Shown here piece after piece: positions 35,146 to 43,607 of a stretch of 64,000 nucleotides of DNA; position 1 is the stretch's first letter; the number at the start of each line of letters is the position of its first letter. A model generated the notes under the pieces. The model searched no databases. It saw only the letters and a list, made by a program, of their open reading frames with translations, and was not told the origin of the DNA. This stretch comes from Acidimicrobiaceae bacterium (GTDB taxonomy: Bacteria; Actinomycetota; Acidimicrobiia; Acidimicrobiales; Ilumatobacteraceae): NCBI GenBank assembly GCA_016722025.1, contig JADKGZ010000008.1, positions 62,001 to 126,000 on the forward strand, given 5' to 3'. Both the position numbers and the translations under genes were made by a program.

Positions 35146-35877
35146 TCACGCGGCGAGTGCTTGGTGGATGTGGTTGGCGACGCTGTGTCGGGCGCGGGGG
35201 ATGTTGATGCGGGTGCCCGCCTTCACCGCTGGTTCGGGCAGGTCGAGGGCGGGGAGCAGCACGCCGTTGATGTAGTGGGTCCACTGGGTGGGGCTGATCT
35301 CGCCTCGGTCGATGCCGTCGTTGACGGCCGTTCGGAAGTCGGCGAGCGCCAGTCGGTTGACGATCGTGTCTTCCTGTTCGCCGTGGAGGTTGGTGCCGAT
35401 CATCCAGTCGAAGTGGTGAGCGTCCGTGGGTGTGAAGCGATCAGCATGCCGTTGGCGGGTGGCGTGGCGGCGTTGGTGGCGGCGGCCGGCACGTCGGGTG
35501 AGTACCTCGCACAGACGGCCGCGCCCTTCGAGACTGATCGCGAGGCCCGGCTCGCACACGAGGGCAGCGAGGTCTGCCAGCAGATCGTCGCAGGACTCGG
35601 TGGGCATCCCTCGGTGCACCGCGCGCAGTCGGCAGGACAGCGCTATCAGCAGAACGGTGTTGGGTTCCACATGGGGCCGTCGGCCGACGGGCATGTGGAG
35701 CAGGGCGATCACGATCCGATCCGCATGGTCTTGGCGGGTGAAGTCGCGCAGCACCCTGATCAGCCCGCCGACGTTGTCGACTCCATCGAACGCCGGTTGG
35801 TCGGCGGGCCAGTTGCGTGGGAGTGGTTGGTCGGCGAGGGTCTGCTCGAGTGTTCGGAGCTGTGTACTGAGATACAT
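35146..35877 (-). CDS. hypothetical element protein
   Basis: 243 residues, soluble, largely helical and rich in Arg and His. Noticeable stretches are DNVGGLIRVLRDFTRQDHADRIVIALLH, CDDLLADLAALVCEP and a basic segment RRAGRRHQRRHATRQRHADR near residue 130 that could bind nucleic acid. No family was recognised. ATG 35877 follows a good AGGAGG site. The gene is divergent from the coupling-protein gene, and the five-copy GTTCCC repeat cluster lies between the two starts, so both may share a regulator. Confidence 0.6.
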   Translation of the reverse strand: MYLSTQLRTLEQTLADQPLPRNWPADQPAFDGVDNVGGLIRVLRDFTRQDHADRIVIALLHMPVGRRPHVEPNTVLLIALSCRLRAVHRGMPTESCDDLLADLAALVCEPGLAISLEGRGRLCEVLTRRAGRRHQRRHATRQRHADRFTPTDAHHFDWMIGTNLHGEQEDTIVNRLALADFRTAVNDGIDRGEISPTQWTHYINGVLLPALDLPEPAVKAGTRINIPRARHSVANHIHQALAA

Positions 35878-35925
35878 GGTGGCCTCCTGGGCGTTGGGTT
35901 GTCGGAGGCGATGGTGCGATTTGGG

Positions 35926-35990
35926 GTTCCCGGCGATGTTCCCTGTCAGGTTCCCGATTCGGTTCCCGATCAGGGGTTTCTGTTCCCGAT
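35926..35990. repeat. tandem 12-bp repeats, five GTTCCC copies between divergent genes
   Basis: GTTCCC begins at 35926, 35938, 35950 and 35962 (exact 12-bp steps) and again at 35982. Units are GTTCCCGGCGAT, GTTCCCTGTCAG, GTTCCCGATTCG and GTTCCCGATCAG. Read on the other strand this is the GATCGGGAAC repeat also seen at 38269 and 49904. The cluster lies 10 to 75 bases upstream of the coupling-protein start and 50 to 110 bases upstream of the divergent gene at 35877, an operator position for both. Confidence 0.85.
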
Positions 35991-36002
35991 GGGTGCGCTG
36001 TG

Positions 36003-38282
36003 ATGGCTCGGGAGCGTGTCGAGCCGCCCGGTGCCGGGCTCGAGCTGGTGGTTGTTGCCGCCGGCGCGGCAGCGGTCTTGGCGGGCCTGGTCACGGCGGG
36101 AGGTGCGTGGCTGGCGGCGTGGTTCTCCGATGGCCGTGTCGGAGGGGGTCTGGCCGATTGGTTGCGCGTGACGGTCCGGCTGGCGCGTGGCGAGTCGCCT
36201 AAGGCCGCCTGGGGTGACCTGGCGACCGGGTTTCCATCGACGGGCGCCTACTGGGCGTGCACTGCTGCGGTGGGGCTCGCCACGGTGGCCGTCGTGACGG
36301 CTGCGGTGGTGATGTGGCGACGTACGGCGACCCCCCGACGGGCACGGTTCGGCCAGCCGTTGGACGCACGGATCGCAGGTCGCGGCGACGTGACTCCACT
36401 GCGGGTTGATGGGCTGGTGCCACCGACTGGTCGGATGTTGCTGGGTCGTCACGCCGGGTCGGGGCGAGTCCTCGCCACCGAGGATCGCGAGCGGAGCGCG
36501 CTGTCGGGCAGAGCCGCCGTCCGGCAGGGATCGAGAGGGTCGGTGGCCTTGATCGGGCCGACAGGATCGGGCAAGACGGCGTTGGCGGCGTCGGCTGTGG
36601 CGACGTGGGATGGCCCGGCGGTAGTGGTGTCGGTGAAGCGCGACCTGTACGACGTGACGGTCGCGGCTCGCGCCGAGAAGGGCGAGTTGGCGGTGTTCGA
36701 TCCGGCGGCGTCGACGGGTTTGCCGTCGGCGCGTTGGTCACCGTTGCAGCGGGTGGGAACAGCGGGCGAGGCGCTGCGCACCGGTCGTGCGTTGGCGCAG
36801 GCGATCCCGCGCAATGGGGTGACCGGGGCGGACTACTGGGCCAAGCATGGTGAGAGCCTGTTGGGGTCGTTCATGTGCGTCGCCGGCTTGTCACAGCTCG
36901 TTGCGCCGGAAGGCGCTGACGGTCCGGAGCCGGTGAACATGCAGCAGATCGCGACGTGGGTGTCGACGGTGGCGATGGCAACGGACCCGGTGATCAACGC
37001 GTTGCTTCGCCGGGGTCTGGAGGACGACCAGCCGCCGCGGGTGCAGTTGATGGCGCGCCATGCTGCGTCGGCGTTCATTGGTCTGTCTCGTGAGGACGAT
37101 CGGATTCGTTCGTCGATCTACGCAACTGCTCGGCTGGCGGTCGAACCGTGGCTGGAGCCGTCGGTGGCGCATTCGGCGACCACCGATCCTCGCCAGTTCT
37201 ACGACGTCGGCGGCGAGTGGGAGCAGTCCCCGAGGTTCATCAACTTGGAGTGGTTGATGGGGGGCGGTGATGGGCGGTCGAACACGTTGTACCTGGCGGC
37301 ACCGCAGACTGAGTTCGAGCGACTCTCACCGGTGCTGGGCGGGCTCTTGGCTGAGTTGAAGGACTCGATCCACACGTGGGACATCGCCGGCCGCAAGCTG
37401 AGCAAGCCGGTGCTCTTCCTCATTGACGAGACCGGGCAGCTGGAGCTCGGCTGGCTGCCCGGCGAGGTGTCGACGATCGCCGCGCTCGGGGCGTTCTACG
37501 TGACCTGCTGGCAGAGCCTCAGCCAGATCCAGCACCGCTACGCATCACTGGCCGACACCGTGCTCGGCGGTCACCGATCGAAGGTCTTCTTCGCCGGGAT
37601 TGATGACGCCGCGACGCTGCGCTACCTGCACACCGTCACCGGCAGCGAACACGTCGCTCGCCGATCCTGGTCGGCCGACGTCTGGTCGGGCGGCGGGCGT
37701 GGTCGCCGGTCGATCTCGGAATCCCAACAACGCGAGGAACTCGTCCCCAACCATCTTGTGCGGACGATGGTTCCCGGTGAGGCGGTGCTGCTACACGGCA
37801 CGCTCCCCCCGATTCACCTGCGTGCCGTTCGGTGGTGGACGGAGCGTCGACTGCGCGACCTGTTCCCGAGTACCCGCCCTGATGTCGTCACGTGCCCGCT
37901 GACTGCCAACGCCGCCGAAGTGTCCGGGCCGGTGTTGGACGCCTCGACACTCGAGTTCTCCCGGAGCCGGTTGCCCCGACCTGAGACCGGGCCGGTCCCG
38001 CAGAACGCAGGCGGCCATGCCCGTCCACGGCGTGCGAACGGTAACGGCCAGCTGACGATGGACCTCGAGACCGTCGCCTCCGCCGACACCGTCGAGCCGA
38101 CGGTGGCTGTCGATGACAGCGCCTCGGGCGCGGGTCTGCGGGCCGTCAACAGGGTCGCCGGGCGTTGTGAGCGTTGCACCGACCCGATCGCGCCGAACGC
38201 CGGCTCCGTCCGCGTTCTGAACAACCGAGAAGTGATGGTGTGCTGGCCGAAATGCGCCAAGGAACCCGGATCGGGAACTTGA
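36003..38282 (+). CDS. T4SS coupling protein, TraG/VirD4 type
   Basis: 759 residues. Two hydrophobic N-terminal segments (residues ~12-45; TAAVGLATVAVVTAAVVMWRR near 95) are followed by the RecA-like motor: Walker A LIGPTGSGKTALAA near 182, ADYWAKHGESLLGSFM, Walker B VLFLIDETGQLE near 475, and TCWQSLSQIQHRY plus VFFAGIDDAATL, which are TraG/TraM-recognition landmarks. It would feed the relaxase-DNA complex to the channel. The last 50 residues hold CERC and CWPKC, a probable zinc ribbon not usual in the family. Start is ATG 36003, or GTG 36000 directly before it. Confidence 0.88.
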   Translation: MARERVEPPGAGLELVVVAAGAAAVLAGLVTAGGAWLAAWFSDGRVGGGLADWLRVTVRLARGESPKAAWGDLATGFPSTGAYWACTAAVGLATVAVVTAAVVMWRRTATPRRARFGQPLDARIAGRGDVTPLRVDGLVPPTGRMLLGRHAGSGRVLATEDRERSALSGRAAVRQGSRGSVALIGPTGSGKTALAASAVATWDGPAVVVSVKRDLYDVTVAARAEKGELAVFDPAASTGLPSARWSPLQRVGTAGEALRTGRALAQAIPRNGVTGADYWAKHGESLLGSFMCVAGLSQLVAPEGADGPEPVNMQQIATWVSTVAMATDPVINALLRRGLEDDQPPRVQLMARHAASAFIGLSREDDRIRSSIYATARLAVEPWLEPSVAHSATTDPRQFYDVGGEWEQSPRFINLEWLMGGGDGRSNTLYLAAPQTEFERLSPVLGGLLAELKDSIHTWDIAGRKLSKPVLFLIDETGQLELGWLPGEVSTIAALGAFYVTCWQSLSQIQHRYASLADTVLGGHRSKVFFAGIDDAATLRYLHTVTGSEHVARRSWSADVWSGGGRGRRSISESQQREELVPNHLVRTMVPGEAVLLHGTLPPIHLRAVRWWTERRLRDLFPSTRPDVVTCPLTANAAEVSGPVLDASTLEFSRSRLPRPETGPVPQNAGGHARPRRANGNGQLTMDLETVASADTVEPTVAVDDSASGAGLRAVNRVAGRCERCTDPIAPNAGSVRVLNNREVMVCWPKCAKEPGSGT

Positions 38283-38316
38283 TCGGGAACATCGTCGGGA
38301 ACATTGCCGGGAACCC
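38269..38316. repeat. tandem 12-bp repeats, four GGGAAC copies
   Basis: Four consecutive 12-bp units: GATCGGGAACTT, GATCGGGAACAT, CGTCGGGAACAT and TGCCGGGAACCC. They begin inside the last codons of the coupling-protein gene and end 19 bases before the ATG of the ArdC-like gene at 38336, so they probably act on the latter. They have the same unit as the clusters at 35926 (inverted) and 49904. Confidence 0.85.
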
Positions 38317-38335
38317 GATTTGAGACCGTGCGCGC

Positions 38336-40735
38336 ATGGTTCGTGTCGCCACCCGCATCGAGTTCCCGAACGACGACCCTGGCCCGATGCTCACCCATCT
38401 CGACCGGTGGGCGACGGCCACACTGACCAGCCCGGAGGCGTGGGCGTCAGTGCTGGAACGCTGCGGGCAATGGCAGGACTACTCGGCTCGCAACCAGGTG
38501 CTGCTCGCCTCCTACGGGATCGCCACCCCGGTCGCCGGTGTCGCCACCTGGGATCTCGTCCCATCGCGTGAGCACGGCCGACCGTGCGCTGTTCGAGCCG
38601 GCGAGCACGGCCTCCCGGTCCGTGCCCCGGTCGAAGTCCCGGTCGCCACGACGTCGCCGCGCAGCCGCGACGGTCAACACACGGTTCGTGCCGTCGGGAA
38701 ACACAAATGGGAAGTGGTGTTCGCCGAAGAACAACTCGCCCGCCGCCCACCACCAGGCGAACTGGCATGGCCCGCCCTTCCGGCCGGGCTGAGCGGCGCG
38801 GGAGGGCACGCCGAGTACACCGAACTGGTCCGCCAATCGATCGGGCGACTCACCGGTCGAACCCCGCGAACGGTGAAGAACCCATGGGACCAGTTGGTCG
38901 ACGCCGCCGGTCGCGTGCCGCTCGGTGGCCGCCGCCCAGAACTTCGCCCAGCGTTGTGTCGCCAGGCCGCGTGGCTGGCCGCCGACCGCGTCGGTCACGC
39001 CGACGGGCCACTCCCGACATTCGACCCGGTTCACGTGCGCGGACGTATCCGATGGGAGCTACTCGCTGACACCCGTCGAGCCGCCCAGCAACTCGTTCAG
39101 GCGTTCTCACAGATCGCGGAGGTTGACCTCTCGGCATCCCCTTTGCCGCGGATGGCGATCGCCGACGACCGCACCGTGGCACCGGGCCGCCGCAACTACC
39201 TGGCACCCGCCGACGTCGCCGCCCTGCCGATGGGCGTGTGGGTCGAAGCCGGACCGTACACCGCGATCGAATGGGCTGCCCGCGGGATGCCCGACGCGGT
39301 CGGCCGCGCCGGATTCATGCGCGTCTCGGACACCGGATACCTCGGCGTCTACGAGACCAGCGAAGGCGCCCGATGGCGGATCGAGTCCACCCGCCCGGCA
39401 TCGGGCCGGCGCGGCCTGCTCGACGAAGGCGAAGCGTCCAACTTCGTCGCCGCACAGAAAGCAGTCGGAGTGGTTGTGAGTGATCGATATCCGACGCTGG
39501 CCGCGACCGTGCTCCCACCGGCCGCAGGTCCAGCACCGAGCGGTGTGTTCGACCGTCAGCACTCCAACTGGCGGCCGCTGACCCTCGGTCGTGACGAGCG
39601 CTCCGAACAACGAGACCTCACCGATCGGGTCCGCTTGGTCGTCGCGCCGGGCCCTGGCGGGCGGTGGGACAGCTGGGTGCTCGCCGACTCCGACATCCGG
39701 CAGCTCCCACTCGCTGCCAACAGCGCCGCAGCCAAGTCGGCGGCTGAGACCGAAGGCCGGCGAACGATTGTGCAGCTCGCCGCCCAGGCCCCGCAGCTCG
39801 CCGACGAACTCATCCACGACGCGGCCGCCGGAGGCACACTCACACGAGAGCTGCTCGTCGACGTCATCGGCCACCGTCTCGATCCAGCCGATCGTGCCCG
39901 CCTCGCCGACCCGACAGTTCAAGCCGCCGAATTCGCCGAGTTGCTCGGTGCTACCGGTGTGTTGACACCACCGACCACGATCGCCGTGTTGGCCCACGAA
40001 CACGTCGACGCCGATCAGATGGCGGCGTTGATACCAACGATCGGGTTGCCGATCGCCGACGGTGTGCGTGCCCTCAACGAGCTGTGGGATGTCGATCGAG
40101 TCGCTGCCGGCCAGATGCTCGGCGCCACCGTGGTGGAACTCCGACAAGCGGGCTGCACACCCGCCGAGATGCTCGCCTCTCACCCCCGAGAGGTACTTCG
40201 CAGTCTTGACGCCCGCCCGCACACATGGGAACTCGCCGCCGCGACCTTGCTCGAAGCAGGCATGCCCGTTGACGCCGCAGTCCGACAGCTCGCGGCTCAC
40301 GCCCCGACACCCGACGCGTTCGCTGTCGCAGTGTTCACGATCGTCGAGGACCCGATCGCCGCATATGCCTACTCCGCTCGTCACGCGCAACCCGACGACC
40401 TCGCCGCGCTCGGCGAACGCTACGGGCTCGACCCCGACACCGCCGCCCAACTCCTCGCCGACGCCGGCACCCACCCGACGACCGCAATCGAAGCGTTGAC
40501 CATCGCTTGCAGCAGCGACACCGCCACTGTCGACGCCCTCGCAGAACGTCACTTCAACCAGTCGCCGACCCTGCTCGCACCCGTCATCGACCTGACAACC
40601 GGGGCGGGGTTGCGAGCGGCACTTCCACTGCCGAACGCGACCGGCATCGACGACCTCGCCCGGCAACTCGCCAATCTCGTGGCCCCAACCCTGGACCCGC
40701 CAGTACTGGCAAACCACGCACAACCGGAGTTCTGA
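38336..40735 (+). CDS. large protein with ArdC-like N-terminal domain
   Basis: 799 residues. The first ~110 residues resemble the ssDNA-binding N-domain of ArdC antirestriction proteins: LERCGQWQDYSARNQVLLASYGIATPVAGVATWDL. The middle (residues ~150-400) has no recognised domain. The last 300 residues are helical and repetitive, with several ~60-residue units built on patterns such as LAHEHVDADQMAALIPT, ELRQAGCTPAEMLASHPREVLRSL and ALGERYGLDPDTAAQLLADAGTHPTTAIEAL. There is no zincin HExxH motif. It follows a GGGAAC repeat cluster and the coupling-protein gene. It may protect or handle the incoming strand; the role is inferred. Confidence 0.65.
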   Translation: MVRVATRIEFPNDDPGPMLTHLDRWATATLTSPEAWASVLERCGQWQDYSARNQVLLASYGIATPVAGVATWDLVPSREHGRPCAVRAGEHGLPVRAPVEVPVATTSPRSRDGQHTVRAVGKHKWEVVFAEEQLARRPPPGELAWPALPAGLSGAGGHAEYTELVRQSIGRLTGRTPRTVKNPWDQLVDAAGRVPLGGRRPELRPALCRQAAWLAADRVGHADGPLPTFDPVHVRGRIRWELLADTRRAAQQLVQAFSQIAEVDLSASPLPRMAIADDRTVAPGRRNYLAPADVAALPMGVWVEAGPYTAIEWAARGMPDAVGRAGFMRVSDTGYLGVYETSEGARWRIESTRPASGRRGLLDEGEASNFVAAQKAVGVVVSDRYPTLAATVLPPAAGPAPSGVFDRQHSNWRPLTLGRDERSEQRDLTDRVRLVVAPGPGGRWDSWVLADSDIRQLPLAANSAAAKSAAETEGRRTIVQLAAQAPQLADELIHDAAAGGTLTRELLVDVIGHRLDPADRARLADPTVQAAEFAELLGATGVLTPPTTIAVLAHEHVDADQMAALIPTIGLPIADGVRALNELWDVDRVAAGQMLGATVVELRQAGCTPAEMLASHPREVLRSLDARPHTWELAAATLLEAGMPVDAAVRQLAAHAPTPDAFAVAVFTIVEDPIAAYAYSARHAQPDDLAALGERYGLDPDTAAQLLADAGTHPTTAIEALTIACSSDTATVDALAERHFNQSPTLLAPVIDLTTGAGLRAALPLPNATGIDDLARQLANLVAPTLDPPVLANHAQPEF

Positions 40736-40736
40736 C

Positions 40737-41162
40737 ATGAACCGACCCATCGCCCGAGGCCGTCCATCGTCGAGCCAAGTGTGGCTCGACGTGGTATCCG
40801 CGGTCGACTACCTCTCGCGAGGCCACCGCCCCGGCTTCACCGTCTACGACGCACTAGAGGAGGCGCTCCGATGGCACATTGGTGCGCTCCTTGCGGGATA
40901 CAGCGAGTACCCCACTGAAGTTGACCGAAGCGATCTGCCGTGGGACGACCCCGACGCACTGCGCACCGCGCTCGAACAACTCGCCTTGCACAACCCTCCG
41001 GACGCCGACGACGAGCAGTCGACGTCGGCGTATGCATTGCACACCGCGCTCACACACTGGGTCCGGCAGATGTCTGACCAGTACAACGAGGGTTGCGTGG
41101 GCCCACCCGGACTTGGAGATCCAGGCTGCCTCGGACGGACTGGCTCGCGGCGCTACCTGTAG
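40737..41162 (+). CDS. hypothetical element protein, C-terminus possibly frameshifted
   Basis: 141 residues starting directly after the ArdC-like stop (TGACATG), so probably cotranscribed. Residues 1-120 look like a helical domain: SQVWLDVVSAVDYLSRGHRPG, TVYDALEEALRWHIGALLAGY, then TALTHWVRQMSDQYNEG. The end, a Gly-rich stretch, is poor in coding bias, whereas an alternative frame after 41,090 reads AWAHPDLEIQAASDGLARGAT. This suggests an indel near 41,092. No family recognised. Its end overlaps the convergent Res gene by ten bases. Confidence 0.5.
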   Translation: MNRPIARGRPSSSQVWLDVVSAVDYLSRGHRPGFTVYDALEEALRWHIGALLAGYSEYPTEVDRSDLPWDDPDALRTALEQLALHNPPDADDEQSTSAYALHTALTHWVRQMSDQYNEGCVGPPGLGDPGCLGRTGSRRYL

Positions 41163-43607
41163 TCGCGGGCGTGACTGCCTTCGTACAGTTCCGACACCTG
41201 GGCGCCGTCGAACTCCATCGCCTCTGCGCGGATTCCTGGGTCGTGGAGGTCGAGCACCCGCAACTGGTCGCCGACTTTCACGATCGACTCGATACGCACG
41301 TAGTGGTCGCCGTAGAGCTCGGCGTAGCGAGCGAGCGCCTGCAGCTTCGGGCGGGTGTCGGCCAGGTAGTCGCCGTGGGGATCGATGATCGACACGCCGA
41401 GCGTGCCGTCACTTCGACGTGACACCACGAGGAAGTCGACCTGCAGCGAACCCCACGCCGCGCTGTCGTCTTGATAGGCGATACGCAGTGAGGCGGGGGT
41501 TGGGCGTGCGGGATTTCGATACCAGGCGACGAATGTCGGCCGGGCGGCTTCCGTCTCCAGCACGGCGCGTTCCCATGAGTTCAGGTCTGCCGGGAACTCG
41601 CCGCCGGCATCGGCATAGAGGTGACCGGTGTAGGTGGGCAGGTCATCGCCCCCGGCCTTGCGTGTGGCGGCGGTCAGGTTCTGACGCAGATCGACGGTGA
41701 CGGCCTCAGGCCGAGCGGTCTGCTCCTGGACTCGCCGGAAGGCGTCGCGGGTTGCGCCGGTGGTGTTCTTGATGTCGACGGCATAGTCGGCCAGACGATG
41801 TTGCACCCAGAGCGTTGCTTCGCGTTCGACCTCGCCGATCACGTCTGGCACCATGAATGTCCATCCCGACGCCTTCGCGGACGGAGCGGATGATCTTGCG
41901 CACTTCCCGCTCGAGGTCGGTGGCATGGGTAGCGACTTGGTAGGTCTCGTAGCGGAAGCCGCTGCCGTCGAAGCTGTAGCGACCGCGGGCCAGGTCGGCG
42001 TGCTCGATGTTCTGCACGTTGGCAGCAACCGCCTCCGCGTGCTGGGCGGCAAGTCCGTCGAGCTTGGCGTTCAACGCTTTGGTGAGGCGCTGGCCAGCAG
42101 CCGGGAGCAGGGCAGTGCCGGTGATGTTGTCGGTGAGCAGCCGGGTGAGTTCCTTGGCGCGTCGCAACGGGTTCGCCAACGCATCGGGGGCGGGCAACGA
42201 CGGCAGGGCCTCGATCAGGTCGAAAACGTCGGCCGGCACCTGCAAGTTGCGTTCGAACACCTTCGGCGCGCGCACCACCGTTGCGCCGACGCGACCCTCC
42301 GCACCGCTCTTACCGTTGCCTTCGAGCTCGTCCTTGATGGCATGCAGCGCGTCGCGGTTGAACTTGGGCAGGTAACACGCGACGGTGTTCAAGGCGTCGT
42401 CGGTGGCGATGCGATGGGCCAGCGGAGAACGCACCATTCGACCGATGATCTGAGCGATGTGGGTGGCGTCCGCTGCGGGGCGTTCGCTGTAGAGCACTTC
42501 GGCACGGGGGCAATCCCATCCGGTCGAGATGGCCGTCTTCGCCAGCACGACGCGAATGGTGTGATCATTCTCGATCGATTCGGGCGCTACCCAGTCGACG
42601 GCCCGACCACCGATATGGAGTCGTTCGTGCTCACCGAACACATGCGCCACTGCACCAGGTCCGAGTGCTGGCCACTCCGAATCGATCACGTTCACGAGCT
42701 CGGTGAGGTGCGCATCACTGGCCTTGTCAGCTACCTGCACCACGAGCACAGGCAGCACCTCAGGCGAGTTCTGCTCGGTGGCGTAGTCGCGCCAGCGACG
42801 GTCGTAGTCGAGGGCAGACCGTACGGCCTCGCGCAGGAGTGTCGAGCCGAACGCGCCCTTTTCGTCGGGCTCGTCGAGGCCGATCTCGTCCTTGATCAAC
42901 CCGGAGGCGCGGACCCGATCGACGTCGACTTCGATGTGCGGGTAGTTCGTGCGGTCGGCGACGCCGTCCATCGCTCTCGTGAACCGTGCGATGGTCGCCG
43001 AGATGCCCCACACCAGTGGCACGGCAGGGTGTGAGCCGGGAGCGCCGGCGATGATGCGTTGCACGATGGTCTTGCGGTCGGTCGCCGGCTTCACGCCGCG
43101 GTGGGCCTCGTCGAGCACCACGTACAGGTCAGTGGTACCGCCGTTGATCGTGTTGGCGATGACCTCCCAGAACGAGTACTGGCGCAGGTTGCGTCCGCCT
43201 TGAGCGAGGCCGGCGTTCTTCGACAGCTTCTGGATGTTGAGGAAGTACACCCGCCCACCCGACAGCGTCGAGTCGAGGAAGTCGTTGTCCAGAATCGCGA
43301 GCCGGCTGGGCTGTAGCAGGTCGGAGGCGGCCAGCATCTTGTTGCGTGTTTGCCGGTTCAGCGCGGGGTCGTCGGTCACCCACATGAAGGTCGCCCGCGG
43401 ATCTGCTTCGACGCCCAGGTCACTGGAGCCGTGCAGCATTGCTTCAATCACGGCGGTCGCGATCACGGTCTTGCCAGCACCGGTGATCGCAGACAGCGCG
43501 AAGCTCGATCGGCTGCGGTCCTCCTGCCAGTCGCGCCGGCCGCGGCGAAGCTGCTTCAGGCACCCCAGTGCTGCATCACGCTGATAGTCGAACAGTTGAT
43601 ACTTCAC
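41153..43607 (-). pseudogene. type III restriction-type helicase subunit (Res), frameshifted near 41,860
   Basis: The first frame (43607 to ~41,860) encodes a DEAD/DEAH helicase: YQRDAALGCLKQL, Walker A SAITGAGKTVIATAV, motif II VLDEAHRG, motif III GISATI, and motif VI QIIGRMVRSP. Coding then moves to another frame (~41,870 to 41153): MVPDVIGEVEREATLWVQHRLADYAV to VDFLVVSRRSDGTLGVSIIDPHGDYL and a C-terminus ending HARDYR. The joined protein would be about 815 residues. The C-domain has the position of a type III Res nuclease, but IIDPHG lacks the usual ExK lysine. It overlaps the Mod gene by four bases and would cleave unmodified DNA with it. Confidence 0.8.

Noticed and set aside
35026..36003. 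Open plus-strand frame across 35146-35877 ending in VPGDVP-like repeats
   Set aside because: It is a shadow of the minus-strand gene; the peptide repeats are only the translation of the 12-bp DNA repeats, which fit four codons.
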